Assembly: GCA_963730285.1 (NCBI GenBank) | Contig: CAVSQY010000006.1 | Coordinates: 166,588 to 230,587, forward strand | From: JARDZU01 sp963730285 | GTDB taxonomy: Bacteria > Actinomycetota > Acidimicrobiia > Spongiisociales > ZC4RG35 | DNA length: 64,000 bases | Reading direction: 5' to 3' | In this document: one piece after another, positions 42,129 through 50,507 of the stretch | Position numbering within the stretch: the first letter of the stretch is position 1 | How the letters are laid out: each line of letters opens with the position of its first letter | Notes under the pieces: model-generated | What the model was told of the DNA's origin: nothing | The model's input: only the letters and a program-made list of their open reading frames with translations | The model's database searches: none | Translations under genes and position numbers: made by a program

Positions 42129-42562
42129 TCACCGAGCATCTTTCAGCGCAAGAAACTGATTTCGCCCACAACAGTGAGCGGCAGTTCGCGCTTCTCCTCG
42201 ACTTCTACGGTGTGCCGTGGGATTACGAGCCCAGGTCGTTCCCGATCGCATGGGACAAGGACGGGAGCCCTTCACAGCTCTTCACACCCGATTTCTACCT
42301 GCCTGAAGACGATCTCTACATAGAGATCACCACGATGAGCCAAAAGTTGGTCACCAAGAAGAACCGAAAGGTGCGACGTCTCAAGGAGTTGTATCCGGAC
42401 GTCAATTGCAAGGTCTTCTACCAGAGGGACTATCTGAACCTGGTCGTCAAATACGGTCTCGAGGAGCCTGAGAGCCTCGAGGACGTGGTTGCCCCGACCA
42501 GGATCCCCGGCCGTCCCGACATCGTGCGTCTCGAAGAGCGGGGCGAGCGTCTGACCGGATGA
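42125..42562 (+). CDS. PD-(D/E)xK-nuclease-like protein, apparent CTG start
   Basis: The frame contains no ATG, GTG or TTG before 42212, but the segment SERQFALLLDFYGVPWDYEP upstream of it looks conserved and coding. CTG 42125 overlaps the MerR stop as CTGA with GGGAG four bases before it, so I set the start there (145 residues). The core FTPDFYLPEDDLYIEITT with a downstream lysine-rich helix (KKNRKVRRLKEL) resembles PD-(D/E)xK nucleases, although the usual catalytic Lys after Glu is replaced by Thr. It may be inactive or have a moved lysine. Function is unknown. Confidence 0.7.
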   Translation: MITEHLSAQETDFAHNSERQFALLLDFYGVPWDYEPRSFPIAWDKDGSPSQLFTPDFYLPEDDLYIEITTMSQKLVTKKNRKVRRLKELYPDVNCKVFYQRDYLNLVVKYGLEEPESLEDVVAPTRIPGRPDIVRLEERGERLTG

Positions 42563-43602
42563 CCCGATCGCCGATGCACCCGCTCCACGAGAGCCTGGGA
42601 GCGCGATTCGTGGACTTTGGCGGCTGGGAAATGCCGGTTCAATATCAGTCGGTGTTAGCCGAGCATCGGGCAGTCCGAAGCGGCGCCGGCTGGTTCGATG
42701 TCTCCCATCTCGGGCGATTCGAACTTACCGGTCACGGCGCAAGTGACGCACTGCGCGGTCTCCTGTGCAACGACGTCTCCTTGATCGTGCCCGGCCGCAC
42801 CCAGTACACGATGTTGTTGAACGATGACGGCGGGATCGTGGACGACCTCATCGTCTGGTGGCTGGACGAGGAACGATTCTGGGTACTCCCAAATGCTGCC
42901 AACCACCACCGCGTCATGGAGCGTTTCGCCGCACAGGGCGGCTGCGCGGTCGCTGATCTCCGACCGGAAACCGTGATGATCGCAGTTCAAGGGCCGGAGG
43001 CTCCCCAGATTCTCACCGAAGTGCTCGGGGTCGCGCCTACCCGTCATCGTATCGTCCACGTTGAATGGGGTGGGAGCACGCTGACCATGGCCGGAACCGG
43101 CTACACCGGTGAGCGTGGGGGAGAGGTGTGTACCGATCCCACGACCGGCGAGGCCCTGATCGCCGAGTTGTCCGATCTCGGGGTGGCCGCTTGTGGCCTG
43201 GCGGCGCGTGACACTCTGAGGCTGGAAGCCGGGCTTGCCCTATGGGGAGCTGACATCGACGAGACCACGACGCCCTTGGAGGCCGATCTCGGATTTACGG
43301 TGTCCATGACCCATTCGTTCATTGGTGATCAAGCCCTGCAGCGACAACTCGATGATGGAGTGAAGCGCAGACTGGCCGGCTTCGTGCTCGACCAACGCGG
43401 GATACCTCGTCATGGGCACCGCATTCGAGCGGCGTCGTTCACGGGTGAGGTGACGTCGGGCAACCTGAGCCCGATGCTCGATCGTGGTGTTGGGCTGGCC
43501 TACCTGTCACCGCCGGCCGACGACGGCGAGATCGAGGTTGAGATAAGGCAGAAGTGGTTGAGGGGCCATCTGGCCCGGCCACCGTTTCACAAGGGCCAAT
43601 GA
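42559..43602 (+). CDS. gcvT: Aminomethyltransferase, glycine cleavage T protein
   Basis: GcvT transfers the methylene from aminomethyl-lipoyl-GcvH to tetrahydrofolate. The 347-residue protein has HESLGARFVDFGGWEMPVQY at the start, GWFDVSHLGRFELTG, and the folate-binding AARDTLRLEAGLALWGADI and a C-terminal barrel. The ATG overlaps the upstream stop. The partner gcvH is at 36.8 kb in the window. Confidence 0.9.
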   Translation: MTRSPMHPLHESLGARFVDFGGWEMPVQYQSVLAEHRAVRSGAGWFDVSHLGRFELTGHGASDALRGLLCNDVSLIVPGRTQYTMLLNDDGGIVDDLIVWWLDEERFWVLPNAANHHRVMERFAAQGGCAVADLRPETVMIAVQGPEAPQILTEVLGVAPTRHRIVHVEWGGSTLTMAGTGYTGERGGEVCTDPTTGEALIAELSDLGVAACGLAARDTLRLEAGLALWGADIDETTTPLEADLGFTVSMTHSFIGDQALQRQLDDGVKRRLAGFVLDQRGIPRHGHRIRAASFTGEVTSGNLSPMLDRGVGLAYLSPPADDGEIEVEIRQKWLRGHLARPPFHKGQ

Positions 43603-44123
43603 TGGGAGAGCTCACACCACGTGTCGATCGGCCCGAGATGCCCCAAGGCTATGGGGTGGAGACCGCCAAGTCCTTTCTCACTTGGGCCGAGGTCGAGGCG
43701 AGATTGCTCGAGGCCACCGTGTATTGGCTGGCCAGCACCCGGCCCGATGGGCGGCCACATGTCGTCCCTCGGTGGGGAGCCTGGCTGGATGGGGTGTTCT
43801 GGTACGACGGTTCCCCAATCACTCGCCACGCCCGGAATGTCGAGGGAAACCACTCCTGCGCTCTCCATCTCGAGGACGGGATGGCCGCGACCATCGTCGA
43901 AGGTGACTCGATCCGATCCGATCCGATCACAGGCGGGCTGGGACAGCGCATCTCCGCCGAGATCGGTCGCAAGTACTCCGAGAGTGGTTATGCGCCCGGT
44001 CCTGATTCATGGAGCGACTCGATCGCTGGTGGCATGAGGATCCTCCATCCGCGCAGAGTGCTGGCATGGTCGCGTTTTCCCGACGACGTGACGCGCTTCA
44101 TCTTCGACCGGAACCGCACCTAG
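43599..44123 (+). CDS. Pyridoxamine 5'-phosphate oxidase-like flavin/F420 split-barrel protein
   Basis: The 174-residue protein has the split-barrel pattern ATVYWLASTRPDGRPHVVPRWGAWLDGVFWYD, with the TRPDGRPHVVP phosphate/flavin-binding turn. In actinobacteria such proteins bind FMN or F420 and reduce or bind various small molecules. The ATG overlaps the gcvT stop (ATGA). The F420-linked family member 850 bases downstream makes F420 use plausible. Confidence 0.75.
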   Translation: MMGELTPRVDRPEMPQGYGVETAKSFLTWAEVEARLLEATVYWLASTRPDGRPHVVPRWGAWLDGVFWYDGSPITRHARNVEGNHSCALHLEDGMAATIVEGDSIRSDPITGGLGQRISAEIGRKYSESGYAPGPDSWSDSIAGGMRILHPRRVLAWSRFPDDVTRFIFDRNRT

Positions 44124-44153
44124 GGTTCAGCCAGGAGAGAGCAAGGAGCGATT

Positions 44154-44963
44154 TTGACCAGTGTCTCCCGTCCTGAGCCCAGGAATGACTTCGGCGTGGA
44201 GCTCGTGCGCGAGTGGGCCCCGGAAGGCAGGCCTAGGGCCGTTGTCGTCCTGGTGCATGGCCTCGCCGAGCATTCCGGCCGATACGAGAGGACAGGGAAT
44301 CTACTTTCCGAGGCGGGCTATTTCGTTCGTGGGTTCGACCTGATCGGCTTTGGTGGCAGTGGTGGTGGAAGGGGTGACATCGACGATTGGGCGCGATATC
44401 ACGACCAGATCCAGCGTCATGTCGAATGGGCCAGGGGGCAAGGCACCCCGGTCATCCTGTTCGGCCACTCCATGGGTGGAAACCTCGCACTTGGCTACGT
44501 TCTCGACCATCGACCCGCTCCGGATCTGCTGGTGCTCTCTGCGCCGGCACTCGGTGGGGGAGCGGGCTGGCAGAGAGCCCTGTCCTCCATCATCGCGAAA
44601 GTGGCGCCCACCATTGCCGTGCCGAACTCGCTCAAGGGTGATCAGCTGTCGCGGGATCCTTCGGTCGGCGAGGCATATTTTGCTGACCCTTTGGTGTACA
44701 CCAAGTCGACTCCGAGACTCGGGTCATTGCTTTTTCAAGCTATGGGCGACGTCACCGACAAGGCCAAGAGCCTGACAATCCCGACTCTCGTGTTGCATGG
44801 CGGTCTCGACACCATCGTCCCGCCGCAATCGACTGCCCTTCTGGGGGAGATCGACGGAGTCGAGCGGAGGCTGTTGCCGGACCTGCGACACGAGGTGTTA
44901 AACGAGCCGGAGGGGCCGGAGGTCGTCGGAGAGGTGATCGCCTGGATCGACGCAAGGGTCTGA
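44154..44963 (+). CDS. Alpha/beta hydrolase, monoacylglycerol lipase-like
   Basis: The 269-residue protein shows the lipase/esterase nucleophile elbow GHSMGG, the oxyanion segment VLVHGLAEHSGRYE, the acid Asp in LHGGLDTIVPP and the His in LRHEVLNE. The HGLAEHSGRY motif is typical of monoacylglycerol lipases. It starts at TTG with a purine-rich AGCAAGGAGCG ahead. Likely substrates are monoacylglycerols or related esters. Confidence 0.8.
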   Translation: MTSVSRPEPRNDFGVELVREWAPEGRPRAVVVLVHGLAEHSGRYERTGNLLSEAGYFVRGFDLIGFGGSGGGRGDIDDWARYHDQIQRHVEWARGQGTPVILFGHSMGGNLALGYVLDHRPAPDLLVLSAPALGGGAGWQRALSSIIAKVAPTIAVPNSLKGDQLSRDPSVGEAYFADPLVYTKSTPRLGSLLFQAMGDVTDKAKSLTIPTLVLHGGLDTIVPPQSTALLGEIDGVERRLLPDLRHEVLNEPEGPEVVGEVIAWIDARV

Positions 44964-44969
44964 TCCCGG

Positions 44970-45365
44970 GTGCCACTTCCGGCGTCTCTGGCGCGTTTCA
45001 ACAGGAGGGTGACCAACCGGATCACCCTACCCCTCGCCTCCCGGCTCCCCTCATTCGCCGTCATCGAGCACAAAGGCCGGAAGTCCGGCAGGGACTATCG
45101 GACACCAGTGAATTGTTGGATCGAGGGCTCGGAGGCAATCGTGGCCCTCACCTATGGCGAAGAGACCGACTGGCTCCGGAATCTCGAGGCTTCAGGCTGT
45201 GGGACCCTGGTGGTCAGGGGCCGTCACGTCCAGTTCGGTGCTCCCATCATCAAGGGTGACGATGTTGGTGCCACGCTTCCGGCTCCGGTGCGTTTGATGC
45301 TCAACCTCCTGGATGTGGGGCGGTTCGCAGTCCTCCCTCTTCTCAGTCAGGATCGGCCCAGTTGA
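44970..45365 (+). CDS. Deazaflavin-dependent nitroreductase-family protein (Ddn-like)
   Basis: The protein has 131 residues with a split-barrel core: SFAVIEHKGRKSGRDYRTPVN, TYGEETDWLRNLEASGCGTL. The RxSGxxYRTPV motif marks the Ddn/DUF385 family, whose characterised members use F420H2. It begins at GTG 44970 and ends 23 bases inside the convergent tdh gene. Physiological substrate is unknown; quinone reduction is suggested for relatives. Confidence 0.78.
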   Translation: MPLPASLARFNRRVTNRITLPLASRLPSFAVIEHKGRKSGRDYRTPVNCWIEGSEAIVALTYGEETDWLRNLEASGCGTLVVRGRHVQFGAPIIKGDDVGATLPAPVRLMLNLLDVGRFAVLPLLSQDRPS

Positions 45366-46386
45366 TCAGCACTTTGCCCGAATCGTGCGAGGCGGCGGCC
45401 ACGAAGGCATCCTCGAACTCAGTGGCAGCGAATCGATGGGTGATGACCGGCGAGATGTCGACGCCCGAGTTGATCAAGACATTCATCTTGTACCAGGTCT
45501 CGAACATCTCCCTCCCATAGATCCCCTTCAGATTGAGCATGTTGAAGATCACCACGCTCCAATCGATCGGGAATGGATCGGAGGGGATCCCGAGGATCGC
45601 GACATTGGCGCCGTGGATTGTGTTCTGAATGATGTCCTCCATGGCGGTTGGATTGCCCGACATCTCCAGGGCGACATCGAAGCCTTCGCTCATGCCCAGC
45701 TCGTCTTGCACGTCATGGAGGTCTTCGGTCCGCACATCCACCGCACGTGTGACCCCCATCTTGCGTGCGAGATCCAGACGGAAGGGATTGACGTCCGTGA
45801 TGACGACATTGCGCGCTCCGGCATGACGGACAACCTCGGCGGCCATCAGACCTATAGGCCCCGCACCGGTTATCAGCACGTCCTCTCCCAGGACCGGAAA
45901 CTCCAAAGCCGTGTGGACCGCGTTGCCAAAAGGGTCGAACAGGGCGGCGATGTCGGGGTCGAGATCGTCGGGATGTCTCCAGACGTTGGACTTGGGGATG
46001 AGCACGTAATCGGCGAACGCCCCTGGAAGGTTGACTCCGATTCCATGAGCGTCGTGACACAGGTGGCGTCTTCCGGCGAGACAGTTCCTGCAGCGATTGC
46101 ACACGACGTGCCCCTCGGCCCCGACCAACTCCCCGACCTCGAATCCGGAGACATTGGATCCCAGTGCGACAATCTTGCCTGAGAATTCGTGTCCCACCAC
46201 CATCGGCGCCGGAACCGTGGCCCGGGCCCAGTCGTCCCAGTTGTAGATGTGCAGGTCGGTACCGCATATGCCGGCTGTGATGACTCGGATCAGGATGTCA
46301 TCGGGGGTGGGCTCGGGCATTGGCACCTCTTCGAGCCGCAGACCTGTCGAGTCGGGATGCTTGACCAGTGCCTTCATCATGTCCAT
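45343..46386 (-). CDS. tdh: Zinc-dependent L-threonine 3-dehydrogenase
   Basis: This medium-chain dehydrogenase oxidises L-threonine to 2-amino-3-ketobutyrate with NAD. The 347-residue protein has the catalytic Zn site in ICGTDLHIYNWDDWA and GHEFSG, a structural Zn site with four cysteines in CNRCRNCLAGRRHLC, and an NAD loop GAGPIGLMAAE. The DLHIYNWDDWA loop is the threonine dehydrogenase signature. The ATG at 46386 lies in the end of add; the frame open beyond it only shadows add. Glycine produced through it could feed GcvT/GcvH. Confidence 0.9.
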   Translation of the reverse strand: MDMMKALVKHPDSTGLRLEEVPMPEPTPDDILIRVITAGICGTDLHIYNWDDWARATVPAPMVVGHEFSGKIVALGSNVSGFEVGELVGAEGHVVCNRCRNCLAGRRHLCHDAHGIGVNLPGAFADYVLIPKSNVWRHPDDLDPDIAALFDPFGNAVHTALEFPVLGEDVLITGAGPIGLMAAEVVRHAGARNVVITDVNPFRLDLARKMGVTRAVDVRTEDLHDVQDELGMSEGFDVALEMSGNPTAMEDIIQNTIHGANVAILGIPSDPFPIDWSVVIFNMLNLKGIYGREMFETWYKMNVLINSGVDISPVITHRFAATEFEDAFVAAASHDSGKVLINWADPD

Positions 46387-47465
46387 CGTGGGTCCAGGTT
46401 GGCACCCGCAGCGAGGTAGGACGGAGCGATGGCCCTCTCCCAGAGCTCTGCTTTGGCATCCCAGCCGCAGAAGGCGGCTTCGAGGCTCCGCCTGGTGATG
46501 TTGGCGATGTCGTCGGTGTCGAAATTGTGATACTTCTGGGCAAAGTCGAGCTCGGCCGACATCGAAGTGGAGCTCATCAATCGGTTGTCGGTGCTGAGTG
46601 TCACGTTGAACCCGGCACGATAAAGCAAACCGAGCGGATGTTCGTCGGGGGCGAGACCGCTGGTGGCCATGTTCGACGCAGGGCACAACTCGAGTGCGAT
46701 CCGACGATCGCGTACTGATTTGGCCACCGGTCCCATGGCCACGATCTCTTTCCCGTCCACCCTGCAATCCTCGATGATCTGGACGCCGTGGCCGATGCGC
46801 TCAGCACCGCAGGCGTCGATGGCGGATTTCACATACGACACGCCCATAGGGCCGGCACTTTCGCCGGCGTGGATGGTGACACGCAGACCGCCTTCTCGAG
46901 CGGCCCTGAACGCGGCGACATGGTCTGACGGAGGAAACCCCTCTTCGGGCCCAGCGATGTCAAACCCCACCACACCGTCCTTGCGATGTGCCAAAGCGCG
47001 GCGCGCGACGGAATAGCTGTCATGTCGATTGCGGAGAGCATCGATAATCAGCCCCCATTTCAGACCGGTTTGCACTGCACCTTGTCTCATGCCCGAGGCC
47101 ACCGCTTCGATCACTTCGGCTTCGCTCAGGCCCATCTCGGTGTGACGTGGCGGGGAGAACCTGACCTCCGCGTACACGACACCATCGTTCCAGAGGTCGA
47201 TCACCGCTTCACGGGCAACTCTCTCCAATGCCATGCGCGTCTGCATGACTGCGATGGTGTGATCGAACGATTGCAGATACCGCTCCAATGACCCGGATTC
47301 GGACTGATCGAACCAAGCAGCCAGTCCAGACTCGTCGGTGGTCGGCAACAGATCGTATCCCACATCGTTGGCGAGCTCGAGGATCGTCCCTGGTCTGAGG
47401 CCTCCATCGAGATGATCGTGAAGGAGCACCGAGAGAAACGACATCATGGTGACGCTAGTCATCAT
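46377..47465 (-). CDS. add: Adenosine deaminase
   Basis: The enzyme deaminates adenosine and deoxyadenosine to inosine for purine salvage. The 362-residue protein has the Zn ligands in LHDHLDGGL and HAGES, the catalytic His in RIGHG and the Asp in STDNRLMSSTSM. The start is ATG 47465, with the AGGAG of GAGGAGACC upstream at a long spacing; a later ATG (MMSFLSVLLHDH) is also possible. It overlaps tdh by 10 bases. Products could be used by hpt at 39.4 kb. Confidence 0.9.
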   Translation of the reverse strand: MMTSVTMMSFLSVLLHDHLDGGLRPGTILELANDVGYDLLPTTDESGLAAWFDQSESGSLERYLQSFDHTIAVMQTRMALERVAREAVIDLWNDGVVYAEVRFSPPRHTEMGLSEAEVIEAVASGMRQGAVQTGLKWGLIIDALRNRHDSYSVARRALAHRKDGVVGFDIAGPEEGFPPSDHVAAFRAAREGGLRVTIHAGESAGPMGVSYVKSAIDACGAERIGHGVQIIEDCRVDGKEIVAMGPVAKSVRDRRIALELCPASNMATSGLAPDEHPLGLLYRAGFNVTLSTDNRLMSSTSMSAELDFAQKYHNFDTDDIANITRRSLEAAFCGWDAKAELWERAIAPSYLAAGANLDPRWT

Positions 47466-47527
47466 CTCTTCGGGTCTCCTCTGGGATGATGTCGGCGAAG
47501 CTTGTGGTTCTGTGGCACGATGAGACG

Positions 47528-48055
47528 GTGAGTGAGAGTCTGGCCGGCCGCCTTCTGGTAGCGACACCACTACTCATCGATCCCAATTTCTGGCGAACCG
47601 TGATTCTCGTAGTGGAGCACGACGAGAGTGGTGCCATCGGCTTGGTCTTGAATCGGCCGACGACTGAGCTCGTTGCGACGCATATCCCCGAATGGGGGGC
47701 AATGGCCACCGACCCGGGCACGGTTCATTTCGGAGGGCCGGTGGAGCCTCAGGTTGCGATCGGCCTCGGCAGCGGCACGATTGGGGAGCCCACAAGTCTG
47801 CCAGGCGTGAGCATGGTCGACCTCGAAGCCACCCCGTCGAGCGATGGGGGATCGGTGCGCATCTATTCGGGATATGCCGGCTGGGGCTCCGCTCAACTCG
47901 AGACGGAGGTCGCCGAGGGCTCCTGGTACGTGGTTTATGCGGCCCCAGATGACCCATTTGATCGGCCAGAGGGCCAGTGGTCGCGGGTCCTGAAGCGTCA
48001 GCGTGGGCACCTCGCCTTGGTCTCGACATTCCCTGACGACGTAGCGATGAACTGA
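47528..48055 (+). CDS. AlgH/UPF0301 family protein
   Basis: The 175-residue protein has the family start SLAGRLLVATPLLIDPNFWRTVILVVEHD and the GAIGLVLNRPT and GGPVEPQVAIGL segments. AlgH proteins are widespread and their biochemical role is not established; in Pseudomonas, algH affects alginate regulation. I chose GTG 47528 because MSESLAGRLLVATPLL is the usual N-terminus; ATG 47486 would add 14 residues. It is divergent from add. Confidence 0.85.
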   Translation: MSESLAGRLLVATPLLIDPNFWRTVILVVEHDESGAIGLVLNRPTTELVATHIPEWGAMATDPGTVHFGGPVEPQVAIGLGSGTIGEPTSLPGVSMVDLEATPSSDGGSVRIYSGYAGWGSAQLETEVAEGSWYVVYAAPDDPFDRPEGQWSRVLKRQRGHLALVSTFPDDVAMN

Positions 48056-48089
48056 GCTCCACATCTCCACGAGCACCACAGCCCCAAAG

Positions 48090-48770
48090 TTGAGGCCGAG
48101 CCTGAGACGGAAGTCACCCGATCTATCCATCGAGCGGGGGCTCGACGAGATGGGTGTCGACTTCGTCGTCGGAATCGACGAGGTAGGTCGGGGCTCGTGG
48201 GCAGGTCCGCTCACCGTTGGCGCCGCCGTGGTGCCTCTCGACCGCAGGGTCTACAAGATTCGCGATTCGAAGATGTTGACTGAGCCGGAGAGAGAAGCCC
48301 TCTTCGACAGGATCGCCGGCTGGTGTGTTTCCTGGGCTGTAGGGCATGCCAGCCCGGAGGAATGCGACCGTCTCGGGATGTCCGACGCTCAGAGGCTGGC
48401 AGCCAGGCGGGCGATGGATGGCTTGGGGGTGCAACCGGGCCATGTTTTGGTCGACGGGAACTGGGATTTCGTGGGCGGTGCCACCAAGGTCGTTCGCGGT
48501 GATCGAAAGTCGCTCTCGATCGCATCGGCCTCGATCTTGGCCAAGGTGAGTCGTGATCGACTGATGCGCGAAGCCGCCGAGAATCACCCTGGCTACAACT
48601 TCGAGGCGAACAAGGGCTATCCCTGTCCGATCCACAAGGCAGCGTTGCAGGCTTGGGGCCCGACGTCGATCCACCGTCGATCGTGGGTGTTCATGGACCA
48701 CTTGATGTGGAACGGGGTCCCGAGATACCAGAGGCCCGAGTCGCAGATGTCGCTGCCATTCACAGACTGA
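48090..48770 (+). CDS. rnhB: Ribonuclease HII
   Basis: RNase HII removes ribonucleotides and RNA primers from DNA. The 226-residue protein has the active site DE pair in GIDEVGRGSWAGPL, further acidic residues in VLVDGNWDF and near SIASASILAKVSRDRLM. It starts with TTG 48090. The stop is followed by a short gap before the aconitase X gene. Confidence 0.9.
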   Translation: MRPSLRRKSPDLSIERGLDEMGVDFVVGIDEVGRGSWAGPLTVGAAVVPLDRRVYKIRDSKMLTEPEREALFDRIAGWCVSWAVGHASPEECDRLGMSDAQRLAARRAMDGLGVQPGHVLVDGNWDFVGGATKVVRGDRKSLSIASASILAKVSRDRLMREAAENHPGYNFEANKGYPCPIHKAALQAWGPTSIHRRSWVFMDHLMWNGVPRYQRPESQMSLPFTD

Positions 48771-48816
48771 GCTCGACCGCAAGAGCCGGCTGAGAAGGCA
48801 ACGCCTCATGGTGCGA

Positions 48817-48822
48817 TACCTT
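48817..48822 (+). promoter_or_regulatory. -10 hexamer TACCTT of a probable leaderless aconitase X transcript
   Basis: TACCTT ends six bases before ATG 48829 and lies inside a longer possible reading frame starting at ATG 48808. This argues for the later start. Confidence 0.5.
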
Positions 48823-48828
48823 GGGGCC

Positions 48829-50064
48829 ATGCAGCTCTCCGAAACCGACCGGGCCATGCTGGGTGGTGACTTCGGCGACGCGCTGAGAATCGCCATGGAG
48901 CTCCTGTTGTCGGTCGCCGAAGCGGAGGGGGCGGAGGAATTGGTCGACATCGTGGGAGGTCATGTCGACGCGTGCCTCTACCACGGGCGAGCCGGGCTCG
49001 ATTTCGCAAGGGCTCTGGTCGACGGCGGTGGCCGCGTCCAGGTCCCAACCACCTTGAACGTATCATCGCTCGACCTGCTGCACCCCGCCCTCTACAAGGG
49101 ACCGGCTGAGATCGCTGGGCTTGCCCGTGACCTCATGAACACCTATGTGGCCATGGGATGTGAGCCAACCTGGACATGTGCGCCATATCAGTTGGCCATG
49201 CGCCCCCAGACCGGAGATCAGATCGCCTGGGGCGAGTCGAATGCGATCGTTTTCGCCAACTCGGTCCTGGGGGCGCGAACCGGGCGCTACGGGGACTTCG
49301 TCGACATCAGCTGCGCCCTGACGGGCCGCGCCCCCTATTTCGGCCTCCATACCGACGAAGGCCGAAGGGCCACGATGGCCCTCGAGGTCACGGTGCCAGA
49401 CGCCGTGCTGTCCGATGAGCTGCTCTACCCGGTCCTCGGGCACCTGCTCGGCCAGCTAGCAGGCAATCAAGTAGCGGTCATCGTGGGGCTGGATCATCGG
49501 GCGACCGAAGATCGTTTGAAGGCCCTGGGTGCGGCAGCGGCTTCCTCCGGATCTGTTGCGATGTTCCACGTGGCAGGGATCACGCCGGAAGCCGACACGG
49601 CGGAGATCGCGTGTGGCGGCCGTTCAGACGTGCCGCGGCTCGAGGTCGGATTGGACCAGTTGACGGCGGCCCGCAAGTCCCTCGCCCAAGGTTCGGGCCA
49701 GACCCTCGGAGCCGTCAGTGTGGGTACGCCCCACTTCTCGAGATCCGAGCTGTTGGAGTTGGCGAATCTGGTCGACGGCTTGGAGAGCCGCGTCCCCTTC
49801 TACGTGAGCACGGGTCGGTATGTCCTCGAGTCTCTTCCCTTGGACGCCAAAGCGGTGATAGAGGAGTTCGGTGCTCAACTGGTGACCGACACATGCACCT
49901 ACATCACTCCAATCATGGGGGAAATGGACGGGATCGTCCTCACGAATTCGGGGAAGTGGGCCTTCTACGCCCCCGGTAATCTCGGAGTGGAGGTACAGCT
50001 TGCGAATCTGGCCGATTGTGTCGGGTCGGCCGTGGCGGGCGAGGTGGTGGGATCGACGTGGTGA
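48829..50064 (+). CDS. Aconitase X large (catalytic) subunit
   Basis: Aconitase X (DUF521) enzymes are dehydratases. Characterised members are cis-3-hydroxy-L-proline dehydratase in bacteria and mevalonate 5-phosphate dehydratase in archaea. The 411-residue protein has MQLSETDRAMLGGDFG at the start, VQVPTTLNVSSLDLL, and cysteines in MGCEPTWTCAPY and TDTCTYITPIM in the cluster-binding region. The start is ATG 48829, six bases after a -10 hexamer. The small subunit gene starts on its stop. The substrate cannot be read from this sequence. Confidence 0.82.
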   Translation: MQLSETDRAMLGGDFGDALRIAMELLLSVAEAEGAEELVDIVGGHVDACLYHGRAGLDFARALVDGGGRVQVPTTLNVSSLDLLHPALYKGPAEIAGLARDLMNTYVAMGCEPTWTCAPYQLAMRPQTGDQIAWGESNAIVFANSVLGARTGRYGDFVDISCALTGRAPYFGLHTDEGRRATMALEVTVPDAVLSDELLYPVLGHLLGQLAGNQVAVIVGLDHRATEDRLKALGAAAASSGSVAMFHVAGITPEADTAEIACGGRSDVPRLEVGLDQLTAARKSLAQGSGQTLGAVSVGTPHFSRSELLELANLVDGLESRVPFYVSTGRYVLESLPLDAKAVIEEFGAQLVTDTCTYITPIMGEMDGIVLTNSGKWAFYAPGNLGVEVQLANLADCVGSAVAGEVVGSTW

Positions 50065-50456
50065 GCGCCACGACCTACCGGGTGCTCCACAAAGGCGCCG
50101 GGAACGGCCGGCTCATGGTCTTGAACGGGCCTCTTTCGCTGTGGGGCGGCCTCGACCCCGAGACCGGTCGGATCATCGACAAAAGCCATCCTGAGGCGGG
50201 GCAGACGGTCACAGGAGTGGTTCTCTTCATGACACACGGCCGCGGATCCAGCTCGTCATCGTCGGTCCTGGCGGAGGCAATACGGCTGGGGACTGCCCCG
50301 GCAGGGCTGATCCTCGGAGAGGTCGATTCCATCCTCGTCACCGGGGCATACGTGGCGTCGTTGCTATACGGACGCCGTTTCCCAGTGCTCTGCGGGCCGC
50401 AACCCGTAGGGGAGTGGGTCGAGATCGAGGAGAACGGGGATGTGACGGTCCGATGA
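50061..50456 (+). CDS. Aconitase X small (swivel) subunit
   Basis: This 131-residue DUF126 swivel domain completes the two-subunit aconitase X. It has VLNGPLSLWGGLDPETGRIID and GRGSSSSSSVLAEAI, the Ser-rich substrate-binding loop of the family. The GTG overlaps the large subunit stop (GTGA), as expected for subunits made in equal amounts. Separate subunits occur in archaeal mevalonate 5-phosphate dehydratases and in one bacterial class. Confidence 0.82.
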   Translation: MSATTYRVLHKGAGNGRLMVLNGPLSLWGGLDPETGRIIDKSHPEAGQTVTGVVLFMTHGRGSSSSSSVLAEAIRLGTAPAGLILGEVDSILVTGAYVASLLYGRRFPVLCGPQPVGEWVEIEENGDVTVR

Positions 50457-50507
50457 GCCTTTTCTCGGCCGGGTCTGCAGTTTTTCTGCCAAATTGCCGA
50501 TGAAACA

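Noticed and set aside
45343..46767. A 474-residue frame joining tdh to upstream sequence
   Set aside because: The extra N-terminal part shadows add in another frame; threonine dehydrogenase starts at the ATG at 46386.
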